The position numbers and the translations under genes were made by a program. Of a DNA stretch of 64,000 nt, positions 51,626 to 60,959 are shown piece after piece (within the stretch, counting starts at the first letter, position 1; every line of letters begins with the position of its first letter). This stretch comes from Paenarthrobacter nicotinovorans (GTDB lineage: Bacteria > Actinomycetota > Actinomycetes > Actinomycetales > Micrococcaceae): contig NZ_SZVS01000002.1 in the NCBI RefSeq assembly GCF_007670255.1, forward strand, positions 372,001 to 436,000, written 5' to 3'. The notes beneath the pieces are model-generated. The model did not search any database. It was not told where the DNA came from and was given only the letters and a program-made list of their open reading frames with translations.

Positions 51626-52270
51626 TCAGTGCAGGGCGAGGATTACGCCAAAGGCCGCGAGGACCATCGCAGGCCCATGGGCCGTTTCTGCTGGTTTTTC
51701 CGCGGATCGCAGCCGTAACATCAGCACCGTCAGCACCCCGCCCACCACGAATCCCAGCAAGCCGCCGAAGAGTACTTGCTGCCAACCCAAGTAGCCCAAG
51801 TACATTCCAAGTGGTGCGGCGAGCTTCACATCGCCCATTCCGAGGGCGCCCGGAGAAATCAGTCCCAAAATCAGGTAGCCGGCGAACAGTATGAAGCCTC
51901 CGGCGAGTGCGCGGAGCAGGTCTGTCCACCCAGGTTCAAGCACGGAGGACAGCGCCAGGAGCCCCAATGCGCCGATAAGCAGGGTCAAAACAAGGGGGTT
52001 TGGAAGCAAATGAAGCGTGAAATCAATACGTGAAAGTTGAACGCCTAAAAGTGCCAATAAAAGAAAGGCCGGCAATTCCGGCGCCATCCCAAACCGCCAC
52101 CCAAGCAAAGCGAAGAGCAATGCGGTAAGCGCCGCCGTCGTGATCCGGACCTTAATGGGAGGGAGGCCGCCGAGCCGCGGCAGCGAACGGGCGATGAGCA
52201 GCTCGCACAACGGGCTGAGCAGGAGGCCGGCAAGCGCCAGCAGGAGCGGCATGGCAAGTCCGTCAGTCAC
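51626..52270 (-). CDS. tadV: Prepilin peptidase (A24 family, TadV/CpaA-like)
   Basis: A polytopic aspartic protease of 214 residues that trims Flp and TadE leaders. The catalytic aspartates are Asp83 in SRIDFTLHLLPN and Asp147 in GMGDVKL. It lacks the N-terminal methylase domain of the long PilD form, as usual for Tad systems. GTG start with GGGAG upstream. It is the first gene of the Tad locus. Confidence 0.92.
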   Translation of the reverse strand: MTDGLAMPLLLALAGLLLSPLCELLIARSLPRLGGLPPIKVRITTAALTALLFALLGWRFGMAPELPAFLLLALLGVQLSRIDFTLHLLPNPLVLTLLIGALGLLALSSVLEPGWTDLLRALAGGFILFAGYLILGLISPGALGMGDVKLAAPLGMYLGYLGWQQVLFGGLLGFVVGGVLTVLMLRLRSAEKPAETAHGPAMVLAAFGVILALH

Positions 52271-52318
52271 GTGCTCTCCCTCATTAACACAGGTACCCCC
52301 GGGCGGTCTAACCCCATT

Positions 52319-52348
52319 TTGACCCGGACGCCCCGTTACCGGTATTGT
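52319..52348 (+). promoter_or_regulatory. Candidate rplM promoter
   Basis: TTGACC (52319-52324), an 18-base spacer and TATTGT (52343-52348). It would give a leader of about 200 bases before rplM. Confidence 0.5.
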
Positions 52349-52557
52349 TTAGAGTCGTTGTGCGTGTCCTATCTCGATGACACATGCCTTCAGGGGGATC
52401 CAGTTGCAGGATCGCTAACTCCGGAGGCATTTCGAGATCTTGGGATGACTGGTACATAGAGCCCTCACCTCTGCTCCGGTAGCGCATACATAGTAGGTAC
52501 ACGACTCACTGCGTGTCGCCTAAAACATGAACGCCAGAACAAGAACGAGGCAAAACC

Positions 52558-53001
52558 GTGCGTACGTACACCCCGAAGCCCGGCGATATCAACCGCCAGT
52601 GGCACGTCATTGACGCCACCGACGTTGTCCTTGGTCGTCTTGCCAGCCAGACCGCAACACTGCTGCGCGGAAAGCACAAGCCGACCTATGCGTCCCACAT
52701 GGACATGGGCGACTTCGTCATCATCATCAACGCTGAAAAGGTTGCCCTCACCGGCGCCAAGCTGGAGCAGAAGCGCGCATACCGCCACTCCGGTTACCCG
52801 GGCGGCCTGACCTCCGTCAACTACGCCGAGCTGCTGGAATCCAACCCGGTTCGCGCTGTTGAGAAGGCCATCAAGGGCATGCTCCCCAAGAACTCCCTGG
52901 CAGCTCAGCAGCTGGGCAAGCTCAAGGTCTACGCAGGCTCCGAGCACCCGCACGCTGCACAGCAGCCGAAGACTTTCGAAATCACCCAGGTCGCCCAGTA
53001 G
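52558..53001 (+). CDS. rplM: 50S ribosomal protein L13
   Basis: L13, 147 residues, an early 50S assembly protein. [30 protein letters not shown] and the [26 protein letters not shown] block are diagnostic. GTG start with a CGAGG site upstream. It forms a two-gene unit with rpsI. Confidence 0.98.
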   Translation: MRTYTPKPGDINRQWHVIDATDVVLGRLASQTATLLRGKHKPTYASHMDMGDFVIIINAEKVALTGAKLEQKRAYRHSGYPGGLTSVNYAELLESNPVRAVEKAIKGMLPKNSLAAQQLGKLKVYAGSEHPHAAQQPKTFEITQVAQ

Positions 53002-53039
53002 TCCTGGCCACCAACTAACTTTTCATCACAAGGAGAACC

Positions 53040-53549
53040 GTGGCTCAGAACGAAGAACTGACCGCCGAAGCCGTCGAGGCTGAGGAAAACCTCACCAGCT
53101 ACACCTCTGAAAGCAGCCCCGCTGCTGAAGATGCTCCCAAGAAGGAGCGCCCGGCACTGACCGTTGCCGGCGCAGCTGTTGGCCGCCGCAAGGAAGCCGT
53201 TGCACGCGTTCGCGTTGTTCCGGGTTCCGGCAAGTGGATCATCAACGGCCGCGAGCTGGCCAACTACTTCCCGAACAAGCTGCACCAGCAGGATGTCAAC
53301 GAACCGTTCCGCGTTCTTGACCTCGAGGGTGCTTACGACGTCATCGCCCGTATCCACGGCGGTGGCCCCTCCGGCCAGGCTGGTGCACTGCGCCTCGGCA
53401 TCGCCCGTTCGCTGAACGAGATCGACGTCGAGAACAACCGCGCCACCCTCAAGAAGGCTGGCTTCCTGACTCGCGACGCCCGCGTCATCGAGCGTAAGAA
53501 GGCCGGTCTCAAGAAGGCACGCAAGGCCCAGCAGTACTCCAAGCGTTAA
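53040..53549 (+). CDS. rpsI: 30S ribosomal protein S9, extended
   Basis: S9, 169 residues against the usual 130, with an acidic N-terminal addition of about 40 residues before the core [24 protein letters not shown]. The C-terminus [11 protein letters not shown] reaches the P-site tRNA in known ribosomes. GTG start with AAGGAGAA upstream. Confidence 0.97.
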   Translation: MAQNEELTAEAVEAEENLTSYTSESSPAAEDAPKKERPALTVAGAAVGRRKEAVARVRVVPGSGKWIINGRELANYFPNKLHQQDVNEPFRVLDLEGAYDVIARIHGGGPSGQAGALRLGIARSLNEIDVENNRATLKKAGFLTRDARVIERKKAGLKKARKAQQYSKR

Positions 53550-53577
53550 ATCGCTTCGCCCCACGTCAGGGGCATCG

Positions 53578-53614
53578 GAGGCCCGTTCCACCCTTTCGGT
53601 GGGGCGGGCTTCCG
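53578..53614 (+). terminator. rpsI terminator
   Basis: A 16-bp stem with wobble pairs (53578-53593 with 53599-53614) and a CTTTC loop, 28 bases after rpsI. Confidence 0.75.
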
Positions 53615-53693
53615 CCGTTTAAGCACACCGGAAAGGTGGGTCGGGAGGGGACGCTCCCAAGCCCCGATGAACAGCTGGTGCCGTGGCGTCGTC

Positions 53694-53699
53694 TAAACT
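53694..53699 (+). promoter_or_regulatory. Candidate glmM -10 element (leaderless start)
   Basis: TAAACT ends 7 bases before the glmM ATG at 53707; no ribosome binding site is present. Same spacing as at truA and glmS. Confidence 0.45.
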
Positions 53700-53706
53700 T
53701 GACCCG

Positions 53707-55071
53707 ATGTCTAGATTATTTGGAACAGATGGCGTGCGCGGTCTCGCGAACGGATTACTCACCGCTGAACTGGCGATGCAGCTCGCGCAGGCGGCCGCCG
53801 TCGTACTCGGCCATGACCGCGCGACAGACGGAAAACGGCCCCGGGCGGTAGTCGCCAGGGACCCCAGGGCCAGTGGTGAATTCCTCGCCGCCGCCGTGGA
53901 GGCCGGGCTTTCCAGCTCCGGTATCGACGTCTACGACGCCGGTGTTCTCCCCACCCCCGCCGCAGCTTACCTGGTGGCAGACCTCGACGCCGACTTCGGC
54001 GTCATGCTGTCCGCTTCCCACAATCCTGCGCCGGACAATGGAATCAAGTTCTTCGCACGGGGCGGCCAGAAGCTGCCTGACGACGTCGAGGACGCCATTG
54101 AGGCGCAGCTGGGCAACGAGCCGCAGCGGCCCGTGGGCGCCGACGTCGGACGCATCCAGCGCTTCTCGGACGCCGAGGACCGCTACATCGTGCACCTGCT
54201 CGGCACGCTCCCGAAGCGCCTGGACGGTTTGAAAGTCGTGGTCGACTGCGCCCACGGCGCCGCGAGCGGTTGCTCGCCCCAGGTGTTCAAGGATGCCGGC
54301 GCGGACGTTGTGGTCATCGGTGCCGAACCCGATGGCCTGAACATCAACGAGGGCGTGGGTTCGACCCACCTGGGTCCCCTGAAGGAAGCTGTCGTCAAGC
54401 ACGGCGCACACCTCGGCGTAGCGCACGACGGCGATGCTGACCGCTGCCTTGCCGTGGACCACGAAGGCAACGAAGTGGACGGCGACCAGATCATGGCAAT
54501 CCTGGCGCTGGCACTGAAGAAGGCCGGAAAGCTCAAGGACGACATCCTGGTAGCCACGGTCATGAGCAACCTCGGCCTTAAGATTGCCCTCCGCGATGCC
54601 GGCATCACCATCCGTGAAACCGGTGTTGGTGACCGTTACGTCCTGGAGGAAATGCGCGACGGCGGGTACAACCTCGGCGGCGAACAGTCCGGCCACGTGA
54701 TCTTCTCCGACTACGCCACCACCGGCGACGGCGTCCTGACCGGCCTGCAGCTTGCCGCGCAGGTGGCCCTCACCGGACGCTCCCTCCAGGAGCTTGCCGG
54801 CGTGATGACCAAGCTCCCGCAGCTCATGATCAACGTCAAGGGCGTCGACAAGGCCCGCGCCGCTACCGACGAAGGCGTGGCCGCGGCTGTGGCCGCAGCT
54901 GAGCTGGAACTCGGCGAAACCGGTCGCGTGCTGCTCCGTCCCTCGGGCACGGAAGCACTGGTCCGCGTGATGGTGGAAGCGGCGGACATGGAAACCGCCG
55001 AACGCATCTGCACGGAGCTCGCAGCAGTGGTCAAGGAGCGCCTCGGCGCTTCCAGCGAGATGGCCGTCTAG
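53707..55071 (+). CDS. glmM: Phosphoglucosamine mutase
   Basis: GlmM, 454 residues, converts glucosamine-6-phosphate to glucosamine-1-phosphate for peptidoglycan precursors. [16 protein letters not shown] is the family start, the phosphoserine is Ser104 in [13 protein letters not shown], the metal loop is HDGDADR, and the phosphate-binding [12 protein letters not shown] lies near the end. ATG 53707 is chosen over a GTG eight codons upstream because the family begins at MSRLFG. Confidence 0.97.
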   Translation: MSRLFGTDGVRGLANGLLTAELAMQLAQAAAVVLGHDRATDGKRPRAVVARDPRASGEFLAAAVEAGLSSSGIDVYDAGVLPTPAAAYLVADLDADFGVMLSASHNPAPDNGIKFFARGGQKLPDDVEDAIEAQLGNEPQRPVGADVGRIQRFSDAEDRYIVHLLGTLPKRLDGLKVVVDCAHGAASGCSPQVFKDAGADVVVIGAEPDGLNINEGVGSTHLGPLKEAVVKHGAHLGVAHDGDADRCLAVDHEGNEVDGDQIMAILALALKKAGKLKDDILVATVMSNLGLKIALRDAGITIRETGVGDRYVLEEMRDGGYNLGGEQSGHVIFSDYATTGDGVLTGLQLAAQVALTGRSLQELAGVMTKLPQLMINVKGVDKARAATDEGVAAAVAAAELELGETGRVLLRPSGTEALVRVMVEAADMETAERICTELAAVVKERLGASSEMAV

Positions 55072-55079
55072 GAACGGAG

Positions 55080-55949
55080 CTAGAGGTAGTCCGGCGCTGC
55101 CTCAAGCCCGAAGTAATCTTCGAGAGTCGCGATGCCGCGTGTGGCCATGTCCACCGCGGCATCGACTCCGATATACCGCAGGTGCCAGGATTCGTAGAAG
55201 TAGCCCGTGGTGTCATGGAACATCCAGGGGTACCTGACGACGAATCCGTACTTGTGCGCATTGGCCTTGGCCCAGATGGCTGCCGGTTGCTCGGCGAAGC
55301 ATGGCTGGAAGCTGCAGGCTCCGCCGCCGTCGCCGATATCGAAAGCCCAACCCGTCTGGTGCTCTGAGTGGCCCGGGCGTGCCGAAGCACGGTCGGCCGC
55401 GGCCTGTCCGGTGCTGGCCACATATCCGTTGTAGGTGGACACCTGGGTGGTGTAGGAGCGGTAGCCCGAAGCCAACGTCATGATGACGCCCTCCGAAGCA
55501 GCAGCGCCGAACATCTTTTCCGCGGCAGCCGCCGTCGTGCTGTTCAGCAGTGCGGCCTCTCCGCTGACGGCGAGCCGTACGGCAGGCTGCACCAAATCTG
55601 CGGGCACAAAGTTCTGCGGGTTCAAGGGCCGGTGCTTATTGACGATGACCCAGGGGCTGGTGGGGTCGGTCAACGAGTGCTGGGTCTTCAGGGTGATGGA
55701 CGGAACCGGGCTGGCCGTGGGCTCCGCAGTGGCTGTTGGCTCTACCGTTGGCGCGGCAGTGGGTGCAGCAGCGCTACTGGAAACGGCCGCTGAAGGCGTG
55801 GCATCGGCCTGAACCGGCACCGTAGCCGCAGCGGGGGAGGGCGCGCCGTTCTGCGGCGTGCAGGCGGTCAAGGCGGCCAGTCCGGTGCCGGCAGTGAGCA
55901 GCCCGGCGAAGGCCCGCCGGCTGGGCAGCGGCGTGTTGTCGTTGCGCAA
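55080..55949 (-). CDS. M15 family D-alanyl-D-alanine carboxypeptidase lipoprotein
   Basis: A VanY-type zinc peptidase of 289 residues, predicted on the outer face of the membrane. Twin arginines at 11-12 and the lipobox LTAC (Cys30) suggest a Tat-exported lipoprotein; a Pro/Ala/Thr-rich linker spans about 35-85. The zinc site is SEHQTGWAFD (His197, Asp204) and ESWH (Glu253, His256). It trims peptidoglycan stem peptides by family analogy. The TTG start lies one base after the coaA stop, with GGAAGG upstream, so translation is coupled to coaA. Confidence 0.88.
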   Translation of the reverse strand: MRNDNTPLPSRRAFAGLLTAGTGLAALTACTPQNGAPSPAAATVPVQADATPSAAVSSSAAAPTAAPTVEPTATAEPTASPVPSITLKTQHSLTDPTSPWVIVNKHRPLNPQNFVPADLVQPAVRLAVSGEAALLNSTTAAAAEKMFGAAASEGVIMTLASGYRSYTTQVSTYNGYVASTGQAAADRASARPGHSEHQTGWAFDIGDGGGACSFQPCFAEQPAAIWAKANAHKYGFVVRYPWMFHDTTGYFYESWHLRYIGVDAAVDMATRGIATLEDYFGLEAAPDYL

Positions 55950-55950
55950 A

Positions 55951-56922
55951 CTAGACCTTCCTTAACAGCATGCGCCGGATGGAGTGGTCTGCATCCTTGG
56001 TGAGCACCAGCTGAGCGCGCCCGCGCGTCGGCAGGACGTTTTCCTTCAGGTTGGGCTCGTTGATGCGCTTCCAAATGCCCCGGGCGGTGGACTCGGCGTC
56101 TTCGTCGGACAAGGTGGCGTACCGGTGGAAGTAAGACTCGGGCTGGGCGAAAGCGGTGCTCCGCAGCTTCCGGAAGCGGTCCACGTACCATTCCTCGATG
56201 TACGAGGTCTTGGCGTCGACATAGATGGAGAAGTCGAAGAAGTCACTGATCGCCAGGCCTTGTTTTCCGTCCATGCGCGGCCGGGCCGGGGCAAGCACGT
56301 TCAGGCCCTCGACGATCAGGACGTCGGGGCGCCGCACCACAACCTCCTTGCCCGGCACGATGTCGTAGGTAACGTGCGAGTACCACGGTGCCCGGACTTC
56401 CTCGGCGCCGCCCTTGACCTCAGAGACGAAGCGGAGAAGTCCCCGCCGGTCATAGGACTCAGGGAAACCCTTGCGTTCAAGGAGGTGGCGGCGCTTGAGC
56501 TCGGCCAGCGGGTAGAGGAAGCCGTCCGTGGTGATGAGTTCGACGTTGGGCGTGCCCGGCCAGCGGCGCAGCATCTCGCGGAGCACGCGGGCGATGGTGG
56601 ACTTGCCGACCGCCACGGAACCGGCGACGCCGATCACGAACGGCGTGCGCTGGGTCTGTTCACCGAGGAAGGTAGTGGTTGCCGCGTGCAGTTGGTGCGA
56701 GGCTTGGACGTAAAGGTGAAGGAGCCTGGACAGGGGCAGGTAAACCTCCCTGACTTCCTTCATGTCCAAGGGATCTCCAAGCCCCCGCAGGCGGAAAATG
56801 TCCTCTTCGTTGAGGGGCTGCTCCATCTGCGCCGCGAGCCTGGACCAAGTCTGACGGTCCAGCTCAACAAACGGGGAAGCGCCGTCGCCATTAGCTTCGG
56901 TGCGTTGCAAAGTCACGATCAT
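55951..56922 (-). CDS. coaA: Type I pantothenate kinase
   Basis: CoaA, 323 residues, makes 4'-phosphopantothenate, the first step of coenzyme A synthesis. P-loop [12 protein letters not shown] at 98-109; the family block [30 protein letters not shown] follows. GGAGGGC precedes the ATG. It is divergent from glmS and shares an mRNA with the M15 peptidase gene. Confidence 0.96.
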   Translation of the reverse strand: MIVTLQRTEANGDGASPFVELDRQTWSRLAAQMEQPLNEEDIFRLRGLGDPLDMKEVREVYLPLSRLLHLYVQASHQLHAATTTFLGEQTQRTPFVIGVAGSVAVGKSTIARVLREMLRRWPGTPNVELITTDGFLYPLAELKRRHLLERKGFPESYDRRGLLRFVSEVKGGAEEVRAPWYSHVTYDIVPGKEVVVRRPDVLIVEGLNVLAPARPRMDGKQGLAISDFFDFSIYVDAKTSYIEEWYVDRFRKLRSTAFAQPESYFHRYATLSDEDAESTARGIWKRINEPNLKENVLPTRGRAQLVLTKDADHSIRRMLLRKV

Positions 56923-57048
56923 GATTCTGCCCTCCGCGCGGCTGATCAGGAAATGCGCGATGACCAGAGGGTGAATTGTGTGCTGTTAAACGGGGAGCAA
57001 GTAGTCTAGGAAATAGGATGTCCCACGTCAGTTGTTTGCAGAAGCCGC

Positions 57049-57054
57049 TAGGCT
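57049..57054 (+). promoter_or_regulatory. Candidate glmS -10 element (leaderless start)
   Basis: TAGGCT ends 7 bases before the glmS ATG at 57062, and no ribosome binding site is visible. Same arrangement as truA and glmM. Confidence 0.45.
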
Positions 57055-57061
57055 TGTATCC

Positions 57062-58945
57062 ATGTGTGGAATCGTAGGCTATGTTGGCAATTCGTCTCGC
57101 GAGGCAGCTGGTTACAGCGCCCTTGACGTCGTGGTGGAAGGGCTGCGCCGTCTGGAGTACCGCGGATATGACTCCGCTGGCATCGCAGTAGTAGCCGATG
57201 GGGCAATCTCATCGCGTAAAAAGTCCGGCAAGCTGAGCAATCTGGTCGCGGAACTGGAAGCTCATCCCGTTCCCGAGTCGCTGACGGGCATTGGCCACAC
57301 GAGGTGGGCCACTCACGGTGGCCCCACCGACCGTAACGCCCACCCGCACCTCTCCGATGGCGGCCGCCTGGCTGTCATCCACAACGGCATCATTGAGAAC
57401 TTCGCTGAGCTCCGCCAGGAACTGCTCGCCAAGGGTGTCACGTTCGAATCGGAAACCGACACCGAAGTGGCTGCCGCCCTTCTGGGTGACATCTTCCGGA
57501 ACCAGCTCAAGGGCGACGGCGGCAACCTCACCGAAGCGATGCGCCTGGCCTGCCAGCGCCTTGAGGGTGCGTTCACGCTTCTGGCAGTGCACGCGGACCA
57601 GCCCGACGTCGTGGTTGCTGCCCGGCGCAACTCACCCCTGGTAGTGGGCCTGGGCGATGGCGAGAACTTCCTCGGCTCCGACGTCTCCGGCTTCATTGAC
57701 TACACGCGCCGCGCGGTGGAACTGGGCCAGGACCAGATCGTCACCATCACGGCCGACTCTGTGGAGATCACGGACTTCTTCGGCGCTCCCGCCGAAGGCA
57801 AGGAATACCACGTTGACTGGGACCCGGCATCGGCTGAAAAGGGTGGCTTCAACTCCTTCATGGAGAAGGAAATCCACGACCAGCCTGACGCCGTGGCGCA
57901 GACCCTCCTGGGCCGCTCGGACCTCAACGGCCAGCTGACCCTGGACGAGCTCCGGATCGACCCGGAGCTCCTTAAGCAGGTGGACAAGATCATCGTCCTC
58001 GCCTGTGGTACTGCCGCGTACGCCGGCCTGGTGGCCAAGTACGCCATCGAGAACTGGTGCCGTATCCCCACGGAGGTGGAGCTCGCCCACGAGTTCCGCT
58101 ACCGCGATCCGATTGTGGACGCCAAGACGCTGGTGGTTTCCATCAGCCAGTCCGGTGAAACCATGGACACCCTGATGGCCGTCCGCTACGCCCGCGAACA
58201 GGGCGCCAAGACGATCTCCATCTGCAACACCAACGGCTCCACCATTCCGCGTGAATCCGACGCTGTGCTCTACACGCACGCCGGGCCGGAAATCGCTGTT
58301 GCGTCCACCAAGGCATTCCTCGCGCAGATCACTGCCGCCTACCTCCTGGGCCTCTACCTGGCCCAGCTGCGCGGCAACATCTTCTCCGGCCAGATCAAGG
58401 ATGTCCTCGCGGACCTGAACAAGATCCCGGCCAAGATCCAGACGATCCTCGACAACGCAGGTCCGCTGCGCGAGCTCGCCCGCAGCATGAAGGACGAAAA
58501 GTCCGTGCTGTTCCTGGGCCGCCACGTGGGGTACCCGGTGGCTCTCGAAGGTGCGCTGAAGCTCAAGGAAATCGCCTACATCCACGCTGAAGGCTTCGCC
58601 GCGGGCGAACTCAAGCACGGCCCGATCGCCCTGATCGATGACGGCCAGCCGGTCTTCGTCGTCGTGCCTTCCCCGCGCGGCCGCGACTCGCTGCACTCCA
58701 AGGTGGTCAGCAACATCCAGGAAGTCCGCGCACGCGGTGCACGTACCCTGGTCATCGCTGAAGAGGGCGACGAGTCGGTCAAGGACTACGCGGAGCAGGT
58801 GTTCTACGTTCCCGAAACGCCGACGCTGCTCATGCCGCTGCTCACCACGGTTCCGCTGCAGATCTTTGCTGCCGAACTGGCCGGGGCGAAGGGTTACGAC
58901 GTCGACCAGCCGCGTAACCTCGCCAAGAGCGTCACCGTAGAATAA
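57062..58945 (+). CDS. glmS: Glutamine-fructose-6-phosphate aminotransferase (isomerizing)
   Basis: GlmS, 627 residues, makes glucosamine-6-phosphate from fructose-6-phosphate and glutamine. The start MCGIVGYVG exposes the catalytic Cys2 after Met removal, so ATG 57062 is required even though the frame extends ten codons further. The glutaminase domain (about 1-240) is followed by two SIS sugar-binding domains ([54 protein letters not shown]) and the C-terminal [14 protein letters not shown]. With glmM it supplies cell-wall precursors. No glmS ribozyme is expected or seen. Confidence 0.98.
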   Translation: MCGIVGYVGNSSREAAGYSALDVVVEGLRRLEYRGYDSAGIAVVADGAISSRKKSGKLSNLVAELEAHPVPESLTGIGHTRWATHGGPTDRNAHPHLSDGGRLAVIHNGIIENFAELRQELLAKGVTFESETDTEVAAALLGDIFRNQLKGDGGNLTEAMRLACQRLEGAFTLLAVHADQPDVVVAARRNSPLVVGLGDGENFLGSDVSGFIDYTRRAVELGQDQIVTITADSVEITDFFGAPAEGKEYHVDWDPASAEKGGFNSFMEKEIHDQPDAVAQTLLGRSDLNGQLTLDELRIDPELLKQVDKIIVLACGTAAYAGLVAKYAIENWCRIPTEVELAHEFRYRDPIVDAKTLVVSISQSGETMDTLMAVRYAREQGAKTISICNTNGSTIPRESDAVLYTHAGPEIAVASTKAFLAQITAAYLLGLYLAQLRGNIFSGQIKDVLADLNKIPAKIQTILDNAGPLRELARSMKDEKSVLFLGRHVGYPVALEGALKLKEIAYIHAEGFAAGELKHGPIALIDDGQPVFVVVPSPRGRDSLHSKVVSNIQEVRARGARTLVIAEEGDESVKDYAEQVFYVPETPTLLMPLLTTVPLQIFAAELAGAKGYDVDQPRNLAKSVTVE

Positions 58946-58949
58946 CGCC

Positions 58950-59297
58950 ATGATTGTTGGCATTGGCGTAGACGTCGTAGACATTGAGCGGTTTGGCCGG
59001 CAGCTTGAACGGACTCCAGGCCTGAGGGACCGGCTGTTCGTGCCGGCTGAGCGCGAACTCAACACGCGGTCCTTGGCAGCCCGTTTCGCGGCCAAGGAAG
59101 CCGTTGCCAAGGTTCTGGGCGCGCCTGCGGGCATGAACTGGCAGGACTGCTGGATCGGCCTGGACCAGAACGGTCCAACCGTTCAGGTCAAGGGCACCGT
59201 GCTTGCCGTCGCTGAGGCCAAGGGCGTCAAGCGCTGGCACCTGTCAATGAGCCACGACGGCGGCATCGCCACGGCGACCGTGCTCGCCGAGGGCTAG
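58950..59297 (+). CDS. acpS: Holo-[acyl-carrier-protein] synthase
   Basis: AcpS, 115 residues, transfers 4'-phosphopantetheine from CoA to acyl carrier protein. The magnesium ligands are read as Asp8 ([10 protein letters not shown]) and Glu50 ([13 protein letters not shown]). It starts four bases after glmS and precedes nnrD by 16 bases. Confidence 0.95.
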   Translation: MIVGIGVDVVDIERFGRQLERTPGLRDRLFVPAERELNTRSLAARFAAKEAVAKVLGAPAGMNWQDCWIGLDQNGPTVQVKGTVLAVAEAKGVKRWHLSMSHDGGIATATVLAEG

Positions 59298-59313
59298 ACG
59301 GACACAACGAAAC

Positions 59314-60891
59314 ATGATCAGCGCCTTCACCGGACAACAGATCAGGGACGCGGAACAACCGCTCCTGGACTCCGGTGAGGGCGCTGTTCTTATGCAGCGG
59401 GCAGCCTATGGCCTTGCCCAAGCGGTGATCCGCGAGCTGAGGAAAAAGCGCCGGCTGGCAGGAGCGGGCGCGACGGTTCTTGTCGGCAAAGGCAACAACG
59501 GGGGCGACGGTCTCTACGCTGCGGCGCAGCTTGCCCGCCGCGGAATGCGGACGACGGCGATACTCGCCTCGGAAACTGTCCACTCGGAGGCTCTGGCTGC
59601 CTTCAAGGCTGCTGGCGGCCGGGTTTTGCGGCTGGAGGCTTCGAACGCGGAAGAGCTCGCGGTCCTGTGCGCCGGCCAGGACGTGGTCATCGATGCCCTC
59701 CTGGGTACGGGAGCCCGCGGCGGCTTGCGTGACGCCGCTGCCGAGCTGGTAGCGGGGCTCCAGGAGCTGCGGCCTCCGCTGGTGGTGGCATGCGATGTTC
59801 CCAGCGGCCTGGATGCAGGCACGGGAGAGGTCCACTGGCCTGTCCTGGATGCCGATATCACTGTCACTTTCGGCGGCATCAAAGCCGGCCTGCTGAGTGA
59901 CCCCGGTGAAGGCTGCGCCGGCCGCGTCGAACTGGTGGAGATCGGCATCGAGTCCACGCTGCTGCATGAACCGCCGGGACTGCGCCGGCTCACGGCCCGG
60001 GACCTGGGCGCCTTGTTGCCCCGCCCATCACGGCGCGCCCACAAATACTCCCGGGGCGTCTTGGGAATCGTTGCAGGCTCCAGCCGCTTCGCCGGCGCAG
60101 CTGTTTTGAGCGTGCATGCCTCTGCTCTGGCCGGGGTTGGCATGGTGCGGTACCTCGGCCCTGAATCAGCGGCCAGGATGGTTCTCAGCCGGACCCCGGA
60201 AGCCCTGTGGGAGCCCCAGGACCCGGGCCGGGTGCAGGCCTGGGTGATGGGTCCGGGCGTTGATGGGCAGGAACAGCTTGGCCGGGCAGGAGCTGCCGTT
60301 GAGACTGCGCTCCGTGATGACCTTCCGGTGGTCGTGGACGCGGGGGCTCTGAGCCTCCTGCCAAGCCACTGCCCGCCGCACTGGATCCTCACTCCGCATG
60401 CCGGTGAACTCGCGACGCTGCTGGACTCGCTGCCTTCCACAGGCGAAGTGGCCGTAACCCGCTCCGACGTCGAATCCCGCCCCCTGCACTTCGTACGGCA
60501 GGCCGCGCAACAAACCGGGGCCACAGTGCTCCTGAAGGGTGCCACCACCGTGGTGGCATCGCCGTCGGGAACTGTGTTCAGCCAGTCCGACGGCACCCCC
60601 TGGATGGCGACCGCCGGGAGCGGCGACGTCCTGGCAGGGGTCCTCGGAGCCTTGGTGGCGCAGGCTGCGCAAGAGCTGGCAGACGACGACGGCGCATATG
60701 CCGCTTTGGGTTTGGACCCTGACGACCGCTGGGCTGCTGTTGCAGCCGTGGCAGCAAGCATCCATGGGCGGGCGGGAGCGCTGGCTTCGGCAGATTGTTA
60801 TGGTGGCCCCATTACAGCCTCGGCGATCGCTGAGGCCGTTTCGCGCGTCATGGGTTCGCTCAGCGCGGAATACGACCGAACAATACCGTAA
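59314..60891 (+). CDS. nnrD: Bifunctional NAD(P)HX epimerase/dehydratase
   Basis: A fused repair enzyme of 525 residues that returns hydrated NAD(P)H to the active form. The N-terminal YjeF epimerase domain (about 1-220) has GKGNNGGDGLYAA; the C-terminal ribokinase-like dehydratase (about 235-510) has GVLGIVAGSSRFAGAAVLS, TPHAGELATLL and TAGSGDVLAGVLGAL. The glmS-acpS-nnrD order is common in relatives. Confidence 0.93.
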   Translation: MISAFTGQQIRDAEQPLLDSGEGAVLMQRAAYGLAQAVIRELRKKRRLAGAGATVLVGKGNNGGDGLYAAAQLARRGMRTTAILASETVHSEALAAFKAAGGRVLRLEASNAEELAVLCAGQDVVIDALLGTGARGGLRDAAAELVAGLQELRPPLVVACDVPSGLDAGTGEVHWPVLDADITVTFGGIKAGLLSDPGEGCAGRVELVEIGIESTLLHEPPGLRRLTARDLGALLPRPSRRAHKYSRGVLGIVAGSSRFAGAAVLSVHASALAGVGMVRYLGPESAARMVLSRTPEALWEPQDPGRVQAWVMGPGVDGQEQLGRAGAAVETALRDDLPVVVDAGALSLLPSHCPPHWILTPHAGELATLLDSLPSTGEVAVTRSDVESRPLHFVRQAAQQTGATVLLKGATTVVASPSGTVFSQSDGTPWMATAGSGDVLAGVLGALVAQAAQELADDDGAYAALGLDPDDRWAAVAAVAASIHGRAGALASADCYGGPITASAIAEAVSRVMGSLSAEYDRTIP

Positions 60892-60893
60892 GG

Positions 60894-60924
60894 TTGCTGT
60901 CGTTGTCAGGGTCATGAGTAGGCT
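60894..60924 (+). promoter_or_regulatory. Candidate glgX promoter
   Basis: TTGCTG (60894-60899), a 19-base spacer and TAGGCT (60919-60924), giving a short leader of about 30 bases that contains the AAGAGGAG ribosome binding site. Confidence 0.4.
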
Positions 60925-60959
60925 TGCAACAGTTGTTCGCATCAGCAAGAGGAGAACGC

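Noticed and set aside
51456..51794. A 112-codon plus-strand frame overlapping the prepilin peptidase
   Set aside because: It covers intergenic DNA and the antisense of a real gene; composition is not protein-like.
56923..57061. glmS ribozyme or other riboswitch upstream of glmS
   Set aside because: The interval between the divergent coaA and glmS genes is too short and no ribozyme core is seen; the ribozyme is known mainly from Firmicutes.
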